Source: CAVUXJ01 sp963814975
GTDB taxonomy: Bacteria > Acidobacteriota > Vicinamibacteria > Vicinamibacterales > CAVVIG01
Assembly: GCA_963814975.1 (NCBI GenBank)
Contig: CAWFFB010000003.1
Span: 186,001 to 250,000 of the forward strand
Reading direction: 5' to 3'
DNA length: 64,000 nt
Shown here one piece after another: positions 9,698 to 18,622 of the stretch. Every line of letters starts with the position of its first letter. The stretch's first letter is position 1. Below the pieces are notes generated by a model. That model was not told the DNA's origin. It saw only the letters and a list, made by a program, of their open reading frames with translations, and did no database searches. The translations under genes and the position numbers were made by a program.

Positions 9698-11377
9698 ATG
9701 AAGAAAGAGCTTGCAGCGCGAAGCGGAGGACGCATTCTTGTCGACAGTCTCCGAATTCACGGCGCCGACCGGGCCTTCTGTGTTCCCGGCGAGAGCTATC
9801 TCGACGTCCTGAACGCGTTTCACGACACCCCGGAGATCGACGTCGTCGTCTGCAAGCATGAAGGCGCCGCGGCGAACATGGCGGAGGCCGATGGGCGGCT
9901 GACAGGCCGGCCGGGCATCTGCTTCGTGACCCGTGGCCCTGGCGCCACCCATGCCAGCATCGGCGTGCATGCGGCGATGGAGAACTCGACCCCGATGGTG
10001 CTCTTCATCGGCCAGGTCGATCGCGCGTTCTTCGACCGCGAAGCGTTCCAGGAAATCGACTACCGGCAGATGTTCAGGCCGCTCGCCAAATGGGCCGCGC
10101 AGGTCGAGGATCCGCACCGGATTCCAGAATACGTGCTCCGCGCGTTTCAGACGGCGACCGCGGGGCGACCGGGACCCGTGGTGCTGGCGTTGCCGGAAGA
10201 CATGCTGGTGGAGGCCGCGCAGGTCGCAGACACCAGGCCCTTCCAGACAGCTTATAGCGCCCCACGGGACGTCGATCTGGCGGCTCTTCATTCGCAGCTC
10301 GCCCAGGCGCAGCGGCCGCTGCTCGTCGTGGGCGGGAGCGGTTGGACGCCTGAAGCCTGCGCCGAGGTGACCGCGTTCGCCGCCGCGAGCGGCCTGCCCG
10401 TGGTCGCCTCATTCCGGCGCCAGGATCTGTTCGACAATACCCACGCCAACTACGCCGGCCATCTGGGACTGGGCATCAACCCACGCCTGGCCGAGAAGGT
10501 GCGCGCCGCGGATCTGCTGGTTGTGCTCGGCTCGCGCCTGAGCGAAGTGACGTCGGGCGGCTACACGCTGATCGCGTCGCCGTGCCCCGAACAGCGCCTC
10601 GTGCACGTGCATCCCGACCCCGAGGAGCTCGGGCGTGTCTACCAGGCGACGCTGTTCATCAACTCGAGCACCTCGGCCTTCGCCTCCGCGCTCAAATCCC
10701 TCGCCCCGATCAGGAATCCCGCGTGGGAGCCCTGGCTCGCCGAGCTTCGACGCGATCTGGAGGCCTTCGGACAACCGCCGGACCCTGACGCGTCCTACCA
10801 AGGCGTTCACCTCGCCACCGTGGTTTCACAACTGACGGAGCGCCTGCCTCACGACGCCATCATCTGCAACGGCGCGGGTAACTACACGCTCTGGGTGCAT
10901 CGCTTTCACAAGTACCGCCAGTTTCGCAGCGAGCTCGCTCCGGTTGGCGGCGCCATGGGCTACGGATTGCCCGCCGCGATCGCGGCAAAGCTGCGGCATC
11001 CGGAGCGGACCGTCGTCTGCTTCGCTGGCGACGGCTGCTTCCTGATGTATCCGCAGGAGCTTGCCACCGCGGTGCAGTGCGGCGCGGCGATCGTCGTGCT
11101 GGTTGTGAACAACGGGATGTACGGCACGATCCGGATGCACCAGGAGCGCCGCTACCCGGGGCGCGTCTCGAGCACCGATCTCGCGAATCCCGATTTCGTT
11201 GCGCTGGCGCGTTCCCTCGGCGCCCATGCCGAGCGAGTGTCGACGACGGACGAGTTCGCGGCCGCGTTTGGACGAGCGGAGAGCGCCGGAGGACCGGCGC
11301 TGCTCGAGCTGTGCGTCGATCCGGCTCAAATCACTCCCACGGCCCGCCTCGCCGTGGCCAGGCCGGTTGGAGTCTAG
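9698..11377 (+). CDS. Thiamine diphosphate-dependent enzyme, acetolactate synthase-like
   Basis: 559 residues with the three-domain layout of the IlvB/benzoylformate-decarboxylase superfamily. The N-terminal PYR domain has the catalytic glutamate at residue 55 (CKHEGAAANMAEADGR) and TRGPGATHA. The middle Rossmann-like domain spans roughly 190-330. The C-terminal PP domain has the ThDP motif GDG (near residue 444) through NN (near 470). It sits just after an MFS symporter. Biosynthetic acetolactate synthase is unlikely because no small subunit or ilvC neighbours are present. Candidates are a 2-oxoacid decarboxylase, a sulfoacetaldehyde- or oxalyl-type enzyme, or another catabolic carboligase. 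The substrate cannot be read from the sequence. Confidence 0.88.
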   Translation: MKKELAARSGGRILVDSLRIHGADRAFCVPGESYLDVLNAFHDTPEIDVVVCKHEGAAANMAEADGRLTGRPGICFVTRGPGATHASIGVHAAMENSTPMVLFIGQVDRAFFDREAFQEIDYRQMFRPLAKWAAQVEDPHRIPEYVLRAFQTATAGRPGPVVLALPEDMLVEAAQVADTRPFQTAYSAPRDVDLAALHSQLAQAQRPLLVVGGSGWTPEACAEVTAFAAASGLPVVASFRRQDLFDNTHANYAGHLGLGINPRLAEKVRAADLLVVLGSRLSEVTSGGYTLIASPCPEQRLVHVHPDPEELGRVYQATLFINSSTSAFASALKSLAPIRNPAWEPWLAELRRDLEAFGQPPDPDASYQGVHLATVVSQLTERLPHDAIICNGAGNYTLWVHRFHKYRQFRSELAPVGGAMGYGLPAAIAAKLRHPERTVVCFAGDGCFLMYPQELATAVQCGAAIVVLVVNNGMYGTIRMHQERRYPGRVSSTDLANPDFVALARSLGAHAERVSTTDEFAAAFGRAESAGGPALLELCVDPAQITPTARLAVARPVGV

Positions 11378-11380
11378 GAG

Positions 11381-11912
11381 ATGACTCCCTCGCGATACGG
11401 CTTCTCCAGCGTGCTCGGGCTCGCCCTCGCCACCGGCATCTGGGCGGCGAATACCCAGTCCGCCGGCGGACAGCAGAAGATCGTCCCGCGCTTCGTCGTT
11501 GAAGCAGGCTGGCCAAAGCCGGGACCTCGGAGCTGGGTTGCGGATCGCCTTCGATCCGATGGGCAACCTGAAGGAGATCATCGAGGTCAAACCGGGTCCG
11601 GGCGCGTTCGGATCGGCCAGCGACTTGGGGTTCTCTCCAGACAATCGCTACATGCTCATCAACGATCAGGGAAACTCCGTGCTCTGGATCTACGAGATGG
11701 CGAGCAAGACGATCGTCGGCGGGTTCGGCCGGGCCGGACGCGCCGCCGGAGAATGGAACTCGTTCCACTCGATGGCGGTCGACGCCATGGGCAATATCTA
11801 TACGAGTGAAGTGACTGGCAGGCGAGTCCAGAAATTCGTGCCGAAGGGCGTGATCCCGCCGGATCGCTTGAGCACCTTCCTCAACCGCCCGCACTACGAC
11901 GCGGTTCCTTAG
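11381..11912 (+). pseudogene. NHL-repeat secreted protein, internally deleted and frameshifted
   Basis: The N-terminus (MTPSRYGFSSVLGLALATGIWAA, then PRFVVEAGWPKPGPRSWV) is the signal peptide and first strand of a secreted NHL beta-propeller protein. After a frame change near 11515-11545 the sequence jumps to what should be the last blades: GFSPDNRYMLINDQGNSVLWIYE, FGRAGRAAGEWNSFHSMAVDAMGNIYTSEVTGRRVQKF. The full-length relative at 59137-60327 has about 400 residues, so roughly 180-200 residues of central blades are missing here. A propeller this short could not close. It lies 3 bases after the ThDP gene stop and may be a remnant of that operon. Confidence 0.7.
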
Positions 11913-11978
11913 GCAAGGAATGGAGGCTCCAGACTCAGCGCGATCGACCGCCGACGTTCTGGAGCCTCAACCCTTCAG

Positions 11979-12013
11979 TTAAGTCTCAACTCTCAAGTCT
12001 CAAGTCTCAACAG
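11979..12013. repeat. Heptamer tandem array, consensus TCAAGTC
   Basis: Five adjacent 7-base units (TTAAGTC, TCAACTC, TCAAGTC, TCAAGTC, TCAACAG) lie between the convergent NHL remnant and the MBL gene, ending at the MBL stop. The repeat family is the same as at 4454-4490. Confidence 0.8.
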
Positions 12014-13154
12014 TCAGTTCGTTCCCGTCACGACCCGGTACGTCTTCGTGAAATTATTCCGCTGGTTGGTGACCGTGAACGTGCCATCCTGCTGAGCCGA
12101 TACCTTGAGCCAATACGCCTTGCCGTTGTGCGCCGGCGGCGGCGGCGGCGGCGTTGCGCCCGGCGCTGGCGGGCCACCACCTCCAGGCCCAATTTCCAGA
12201 GCACCGATCGGGATGTTGTCGGGCTGCTCGTCGATGACGTTCGAAATGAACATGCCGGGCACCGTGTATTCCTGGCCGCTCAAGAAGCGAGAAGTGCACC
12301 TGCCACAGATCCTCGAGGCCGGGGGAATTCAGAATGACCCGCATGGCCGGCGGCTGTCCGCCTTTCCGGGTGCCGTTGTTCAGAATGGAAACCCGTGGCC
12401 GCAGCGCATGCACGATCACTTCCGAGTTCGAGACTGGCTGGCCGTGATGGCCGACGATCAGCAAATCCGCCGTCCCGAGCCGATTGTTCGGGCACATCAG
12501 CTCGGCTTCCTTGTTCCAGGTGAGATCGCCGGGGTGGACAACGCGGAATTTTCCAAAGGTGATGTAGCTGCCGACTGACTGCGCGTTTTCGGTCTTGTCG
12601 ACGTCCTTGGGTTTGAAGTCCGCGCAGTACGGGTTCGGCCGCCCCGCGCCGGGCAGCGGCTGTTTGAGCACTTCTCCGCCCGACGCGAAAATGCGCCAGT
12701 CGAGTCCGGCGACCTGGATCTTGTCGCCAGGCTTCACGGCCGTGTACTTGGCCTGAGCCTTCAGTCCGGGGTAGACGTCATTCAGGAACGCGGTCGAGGC
12801 CGGCTGCGGCTCGATGGTCGGACCGTGGTCGTAGAACGCCTTGATGGGCAGGCGCTTGGCGACTTCGGCCATCCCGCCGAAGTGATCGCCGTGCCAGTGC
12901 GTCGTGATCAGATGGTCGATCTGGGTGATGCCGGCGTCCTTCGCCGCATCCAGGATGCGGTCGGCGTCGCGAACGGCCGCCGCCGGCGCCACGTTCCCCG
13001 TGTCGATCAGCACCGACTGACCCGAGGGTGGCACGAAGAGCGTTGCGTTGCCCCCCTCGACATCGATCACGTAGATGTCCAGGGTCTTCCGCGTCTGCGC
13101 GACGAGAACCGTCGCTGAAATCGTCATTGCCAGGAGGACTATTGGTGCGCGCAT
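12014..13154 (-). CDS. Secreted MBL-fold metallo-hydrolase, ComEC-like, one frameshift
   Basis: The start at 13154 follows GAAGGAG on the minus strand and gives a signal peptide (MRAPIVLLAMTISATVLVAQ). The zinc-binding motif is complete at H86-x-H88-x-D90-H91 (THWHGDHFGG). VHPGDLTW and LIVGHHGQP supply the later metal ligands, as in the ComEC/Rec2-type MBL domain. Near 12285-12295 the frame shifts by one base. The tail then continues through YTVPGMFISNVID, a Gly/Pro-rich linker and a short beta-rich end (WLKVSAQQDGTFTVTNQRN). It is likely a periplasmic phosphodiesterase- or nuclease-like hydrolase; no substrate can be assigned. It is not a membrane ComEC. Confidence 0.82.
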
Positions 13155-13461
13155 CGCAAACACTCCTTCAGAGCTGTGCGGCTGGTTGTGCGGCCGCAAT
13201 CCTTGAGTCTTCGAGCAGGGATTGATCCTAATGACGAGTGAAACGACTGTCAAAGCCTATTAGCAGAGCGCCGCGGCGCGTCCCGGTGGCGGATTCCCCT
13301 CGCGGGCGGCAGGGAAGACGCCGCGCTCCGCGCGCGGCCAGGCCCGGGTAGAGGCTGTGAAAAGGGAACGGCCTTGCGCGCTGCGGGCGGCGCTGCTAAG
13401 TTGAGCGGGGAAGTGTCCGGACCGGCGACAGGGCGCGGCCAGGCGCGGAGGAGGATTGACC

Positions 13462-13707
13462 ATGCCGCTTTACGATTACGAGTGTCGAAGCTGCGGACAT
13501 CGGTTCGAGGCTCTTGTCAGACCCGCGAGCCCTCCCGCCTGTCCCTCTTGCCAGGGACAAGATCTCGAGCAGTTGCTGTCGCTCTTTGCCGTCAGCTCGG
13601 ACGGCACCCGGCGGACCAACCTCCAGGCGGCGAAGAAGAAGAACGCCAAGGTCTTGCGCGAGAAACAAATGGCCCAGCTCGAGTACGAAAAAGAGCATCA
13701 ACACTGA
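13462..13707 (+). CDS. FmdB-family zinc ribbon protein (second copy)
   Basis: ATG 13462 is chosen because GGAGGAGGA lies 5-14 bases upstream; a TTG two codons earlier is less likely. The product (81 residues) begins MPLYDYECRSCGHRFEALV, carries the second CPSCQ knuckle and ends in a charged helix (AAKKKNAKVLREKQMAQLEYEKEHQH). It shares SLFAV(S/D)S(D/E)GTR with the paralogue at 4533-4781. It is a putative zinc-ribbon regulator. Confidence 0.9.
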   Translation: MPLYDYECRSCGHRFEALVRPASPPACPSCQGQDLEQLLSLFAVSSDGTRRTNLQAAKKKNAKVLREKQMAQLEYEKEHQH

Positions 13708-13814
13708 AGGTTGCCCCCGAAGGGCCGAGCCGGCTCGATGGCAGCGTACCGACTCGGCTCCTACTCGGTGTTGGTATCGCCGTCATACATGCCTGTGTCA
13801 GGCCAGGTTCATAG

Positions 13815-13843
13815 TTGACACTTACTCCTTCCCGACTTAGGGT
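13815..13843 (+). promoter_or_regulatory. Sigma-70-type promoter of TonB receptor copy 1
   Basis: TTGACA at 13815-13820, a 17-base spacer and TAGGGT at 13838-13843. The other two receptor paralogues have a comparable TTGACA followed by TAGTGT or TAAGGT at similar distances, which supports this being real. The leader to the ATG is about 130 bases. Confidence 0.5.
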
Positions 13844-13976
13844 CAGCTGAATATCCGGCCATAATCGGTTTTTTTACCATCCCGTCGCGGCTGTCCTTAT
13901 ACATCGCGCGTTTTGTATCGCGCGTGGATCCTTGAGCACAGATGCTCCGACACCGGGGCAATTTGAGGAGGGACAG

Positions 13977-15690
13977 ATGTCAATCTGGAAATGCGCTCGC
14001 CCGGGATTTCCGCCGCTTGTCGGCTGGTTCATGATCCTCAGCGTGCTTGCGGTGGCCGTGCCCGCGGCCGCCGGTCAGGGCGCAGGAAATCCCGCTGGCA
14101 TCTCCGGCGTGGTCACCGACAATACCGGAGCGATCCTCCCCGGTGTCACGGTCACGGCGACCAGTCCGGCGCTGCAAGTACCTTCAGTCACCAGTATCTC
14201 GGACGAGCGGGGTGAGTACCGCCTGTCGCCGCTGCCGATTGGTGTCTACACCGTCCTCTTCGAGCTGCCGGGATTTCAAAACGTCCGGCGCGAGGGCGTC
14301 CGGCTGACCGTCGGGTTCAACGCTCGAGTGGACTCGGAGATGAATGTCGGCGCCGTGTCCGAGACGATTACGGTCTCGGGCGCCTCGCCGCTCGTCGATA
14401 CGACGTCAACGGCCACCTCGACCGAGCTCACGCGCGAGCAGTTGGAGGTGCTCCCGACTTCGCGGGATGGGTTCCACGCCTTCTTGAACCAGGTGCCTGG
14501 AGTGCGCACGAACCTGGACGTCGGGTCGTCCGGTCTGGGCGACACGGTGCAGTTCCGGGCGTACGGCCAGGACGGCTCGCCGTGGCAAATGCTCGAAGGG
14601 GTGCTGGCGTCCGCCCCCACCCTACTCGGTGCGCAAGGCAGCCACGTCGACTTCAACGCGATCGATGGGACACGCGTGCAGACGGTTGGCAGCAACGCGG
14701 AGATGCCTAGGCGCGGCCTGTTGGTCGACTCGGTGCTCAAGTCCGGGGGCAACGACTTTCACGGCACCGGTGTTCTGTACGGGTCGAGCGGCAAACTCGA
14801 GGCCAACAACATCGACGACTCGCTGGCCGCGGCGGGGATCAGACTCCCGGCGCTTCACTCGGTGCGGGACCTCGCCGGCAACGTGGGCGGCCGCATCATC
14901 CGGAACAAGCTCTGGTTTTTCGGCGGCGGCCGGTATCAGAAAAACACGCGAGATATCCTGGATGCGTTCGAGCCCGACGGCACGCCGATCGTGAATGTCA
15001 AGGGGGGCCGGTATTATTTGTGAAGGCTCCTATCAGGCGACGGAGGGGAATCGCTTCACCAGCTTCTATCACTGGACCAACGACCTCGAGCTGCGGGGTG
15101 CGACCCGGTTCATTCCACGGGAATCGATGGAAGACAAGGATAACCCGGTCTGGATCACGAAGGGCGAGTGGCAGGCCACGCGCGGCAATTCGCTGGTCTT
15201 CTCGGTGCAGTCGGGTCGTTGGGATTTCAACGGCCAGAACTGGGGTCTTGCGCCGGGAAAGGTGTCGACCACCGACATCTCGACCCAGCTGGTCAGCGGC
15301 AACTTCTGGGCCGCCAACGGGCTGGACCGCGACATGGGCCGGATTCACACCAAGGGCGTCGTCAGCTACTACAAGCCGGATCTGTGGGGTGGGAACCACG
15401 AATTCAAGGCGGGGGTCGACCACCTGTGGGGCTGGTGGAACGACGGCGGTATCCCCGCGGGGGGCTCCTCAGGGCACCGCGCCGGGGAGAACAACATCAT
15501 CTACCGGCAGGTCTACAACAACGGCGTGCCGTTCCAGCTGACCACGAAGAATTCACCGGTCAAGCCCGCCGACAACGGCCAATACCTTGGCGTGTATGGG
15601 CAGGACGCGTGGACGATCGCCCGACGGCTGACACTCAATCTAGGGCTCCGCGCCGGGCCCGCTCCTCACGATGGGGGCGGGCCGTGTTGA
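13977..15690 (+). pseudogene. TonB-dependent receptor, Oar-like (copy 1), frameshifted and C-terminally truncated
   Basis: ATG 13977 follows GAGGAGGG. The order is: signal peptide (ending AAAGQG), a carboxypeptidase-regulatory-like beta domain (GISGVVTDNTGAILPGV ... SDERGEYRLSPLPIG), a plug region (SETITVSGASPLVDT; LPTSRDGFHAFLNQVPGVRTN; RIIRNKLWFFGG) and the first barrel strands. The frame shifts near 15005-15025. Alignment with copies 2 and 3 stops sharply after RLTLNLGLR (about 15650), where a GC-rich hairpin begins, and a stop follows 12 codons later. At least 350 residues of barrel are missing, so a functional pore is unlikely. It would have been an outer-membrane active-transport receptor, with the ligand unknown. 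Confidence 0.85.
15656..15683 (+). terminator. GC-rich hairpin at the truncation point of receptor copy 1
   Basis: GGCCCGCTCC (15656-15665) pairs with GGGGCGGGCC (15674-15683), one wobble pair, 8-nt loop. No T-run follows. It begins exactly where homology to the paralogues is lost, so it may mark a rearrangement joint rather than a terminator. Confidence 0.4.
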
Positions 15691-15756
15691 TGCTCCCGCG
15701 CGGTACGCCCGGCGCTTTTCTGGTCAGCGCCTCGCTTCGTTCCGCTCAACCCACCC

Positions 15757-18098
15757 TCAGCGGCCGATGATTTTCAAATGCTCGCGAGCGTCTTCGTAGC
15801 GTGGATCAATTTGAAGGGCTTTCTCGAATTGTGCCTTCGCAGCGTCCAACTTGCCCTGTGATGCCCACACGCGGCCCAGCAGGTCGTGGGCCTCAGGATC
15901 GTCCGGCGCCAACGCGACATATTTCACGGCGTGCTCCGCGGCCCCGGCGACATCGCGACGGGACATCAGGGTGATGGTCAGATACCACTGCACCCGCGCG
16001 TGCCGGGGGTCCAATGCCGCGGCACGGCGGAACTCGGTCAACGCTTCGTCGTCGTTCTCGGTGCCCAGCAGCGCAATCCCGCGACGGAACGCGGCGGTGG
16101 GATTGTCCGGGCGAGCGTCCAGATATTCTTTGTAAACGACCGCCGCCGCCTGGAACGACCGATCGTCGAACAGCGTATCCGCCAGCAGTAATCGAGCCTC
16201 GTGGTCCGCGGGATTCATTCGCAACAGATGCTGCAGCAATCCGCGGGCCTTTTCGCTTTGGACAACCGCCTGATCACCCTGCCCGGAGGCACGCAGAAAT
16301 GTGGCGCACTCGGCGTGCATTTCCGCGAGAACCTGCAGCACTGTGTGTTTCCGAGCGAGGCCACCTGCGCGAGCTCCGGCTCATATTGGAAGTACCCCAG
16401 ATAGGCTGCAGCGGCCCGCGCCGGATCGTTGGCAGCCAGCGCCGCACGAGCCTCGGACTCGTACCTGGCGTAGAACGGTCCGAGCCAGAATGAGCTGGCA
16501 ATGAGCGTCTGGTTCTGGAGGGGTCGACCCGTCCAGCTCCCGACGATCAGGAGCGAAGCGGCCGTCACGCCGACGCGAAGATATTTCCGATCGGCCGCGG
16601 ATCGAAGGAGCTCCACGAACGCGCATGCCGCAAATGGAATCACGGCCGCCATGAGGGCAACCCGGAATCGCCCCAACGTATAGAAGACAAGCAGCGGTGC
16701 CACAGAACACGCCGCAAGCATGTACAGCGGCCAGGCTCGCGAGAACCGCCTCGCGCCCAGCACCAAGCCGACGAGCGCCGCGGGCGACAGCAACCAGAAC
16801 GTCACAGGGAGCCACGCGAGAACCGGTGCCCGCAACCGCGTGTAATAGAAGTTTTCGTTGTTCGGCATTTCGACCCAGTGCCAGGCGCGATCCCATTTTT
16901 TCGCGAGGAGTATGGCGTAGCTCGAAAGCGTATGAGCCCCGAGCAGCATCCGCACCGCGGGGAGAAGCCCGCCGCCGGTGTCGCCCATCAGTTCCGCCAA
17001 TCGCGGCGTATCGATGTCGAATCCCGCCACCGGATCGTAGGTGACGTCGTTTGAAATGAGGAACGTCAGCCCTCCCGAACCGGCCAGTGCCAGCGGTGGA
17101 GCGCCGACCGCCATATTTCTCGCCGCCAGCGGTGTCACGGCGATGGCGAACCCGGCCAGGGTGGCGGCCGCCGGCACCCACATCTCCCGCCAGCGTCCAG
17201 CGAAGTGCAGCACGATTCCCAGCGCCACCGCGCCACCGAGCAGCACGAGACTGCTCTTGAGCAGGCAGGCGAGCCCCAGCGAGCCCCCGAGCAACACGAA
17301 CCACGCCCACGAGCCTCGTGTCAGCGCCCGGTCCGCAAGCCAGACGATGCCCAGGCCGGCGAACACGATGGTCGATTCGCGCAGCAGGAACAGCTCGTAG
17401 TAGACGAGCGGACCACACAACACGGCAAGCGCACCGGCGCACGCGGCGACGAGGTCACCGAACCCCCGGCGCGTCAGGAGCCAGATCAGGACGGTGCTCA
17501 TCACGCCGAGTCCCATCTGCCACGCGAAAACGAACCGCACGTCGTCGCCGATCACGCGATATGTCAGGCCAATGAGATACGCGTAAAGGGGGTCCTGATA
17601 GAACTGGGGGCTTCCCGTCCAGTGTGACCAGAGCAGGGCATCAGGATCCGTCTTCGCGCTGCCCTGCGCTGTCGCGTGCTCGATGAGCGTGGCGCGCATG
17701 TCCGGGTGCTTCGCGAAATACGTCTCGGCCACGCGGTGCTGCCATCCATGCATCGGGACGCCGACGGATCTGGATGACCAGTCGCCGCGGGCAATCTGTC
17801 GACCCCACGCGTCGTAGTAATGCATGTCCGTCTGATCCCAACGGTGGAGGTCGATGCCCGGGTCGGAGTTGAGCTGCAGAAAATAGGTGCTGCGCACGCA
17901 CACCGACGCGGCCACGAGGATCAACAAGACCCAACCGGAATGTCGGGCCAGCCACGCTTCAAGCGAAAAGGAAACAGCCGTGCCGGTTGGAGTCAACGAT
18001 GCGTGGACGCCAGAGCGCTGGAAACCAGCTCTTCGTCGAGGGCTCATTCGGGTCATTCCTGTCTGATGCGCGGCCGTTCGCGGGCGTGAGGCGACCAT
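15757..18098 (-). CDS. Integral-membrane GT-C glycosyltransferase with C-terminal TPR repeats, one frameshift
   Basis: The N-terminal two thirds are a polytopic membrane protein. After TM1 (WVLLILVAASVCVRSTYFL) comes an extracytoplasmic loop DLHRWDQTDMHYYDAWG, whose acidic residues fit the first-loop catalytic Asp of GT-C enzymes (GT39/GT83 type). About ten further TM segments follow. Near 16330-16345 the frame shifts, and the C-terminal part is a TPR array (HLLRMNPADHEARLLLADTLF, EYLDARPDNPTAAFRRGIALL, ALDPRHARVQWYLTITLM, ALQIDPRYEDAREHLKII). The combined length is about 780 residues. The protein probably transfers sugars from polyprenyl-phosphate donors. The gene lies opposite in strand between receptor copies 1 and 2. 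The start may be internal (ATG at 18056 or 18047). Confidence 0.75.
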
Positions 18099-18152
18099 AC
18101 AAGTCTATGGTAGGCGGGCCTGCGTGACCATTCCGCCTCGCGCACACGATAG

Positions 18153-18291
18153 CTAGGAGCGTGTCTGAGTGAGACGAACACGCTCCTAGTAGGCCGGCTT
18201 CGCCGGCGGAAAACCTAGTGATTCCGCAGATCTCGCGCGCGGAGCGCGCCTACTAGGAGTTCGTTCAGGCATTACTCGGACGAACTCCTAG
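18153..18291. repeat. Nested palindromic element (REP/BIME- or MITE-like)
   Basis: Two outer hairpins share CTAGGAG...CTCCTAG ends: 18153-18164 with 18178-18189 (12 bp perfect) and 18253-18266 with 18278-18291 (14 bp, one wobble). Between them CTCCTAGTAGGC (18183-18194) is the reverse complement of GCCTACTAGGAG (18248-18259), so the element can also fold as one large cruciform. Inside are GCCGGC-TTC-GCCGGC and GCGCGC-GGA-GCGCGC mini-hairpins. No protein-coding signal is present. Such composite palindromes are typical of REP-like elements moved by RAYT transposases; no transposase is nearby. Confidence 0.75.
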
Positions 18292-18418
18292 TAATGGAGG
18301 GACCGGTGTCAGTAGCCCGGTATAGTCTCAGATCGCCGGTCGGTGTGCTCAAGCGCGTGACAAGATCAAAGACACTGGATCAAAGAATCGGGACGTGTCC
18401 GCGTGCGTTAGATTGTGG

Positions 18419-18447
18419 TTGACAGCGGTTTCTTGCCGGCTTAGTGT
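18419..18447 (+). promoter_or_regulatory. Sigma-70-type promoter of TonB receptor copy 2
   Basis: TTGACA at 18419-18424, a 17-base spacer and TAGTGT at 18442-18447. Spacing and hexamers match the promoter of copy 1. The tandem leader repeat follows immediately. Confidence 0.55.
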
Positions 18448-18448
18448 C

Positions 18449-18579
18449 TCCTCCGTACACCTCCACACCTGCCGATAGGCAGGTCGCCCGTCCTTATATC
18501 TCACGCGTATCTCCTCCATACCGCTTCGTACCTGTCGAAATAGGCAGGCAGGTCGCCCGTCCTTATTTCTCACGCGTAC
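18449..18579 (+). repeat. Tandem duplication in the leader of receptor copy 2
   Basis: Two imperfect copies of a 62-69 base unit lie head to tail. The core, AGGCAGGTCGCCCGTCCTTA plus a TCTCACGCGTA end, occurs at 18477-18509 and 18546-18578 with one mismatch. A similar single motif (GTCCTTATACATCGCGCG) is in the leader of copy 1, and a looser one (CTCATACACCGCGCCG) in copy 3. It is a transcribed leader, so a regulatory RNA or protein-binding role is possible. Confidence 0.7.
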
Positions 18580-18622
18580 GGCCAGATGCATCACGCGTTA
18601 TCAGGGTAAACAGGAGGGACAC

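Noticed and set aside
8389..9735. 448-codon minus-strand open frame opposite the MFS transporter
   Set aside because: Antisense of a 12-helix transporter; no coding features of its own.
12128..12180. GGC-rich tract considered as a structural repeat
   Set aside because: It codes the Gly/Pro-rich linker of the MBL protein on the minus strand.
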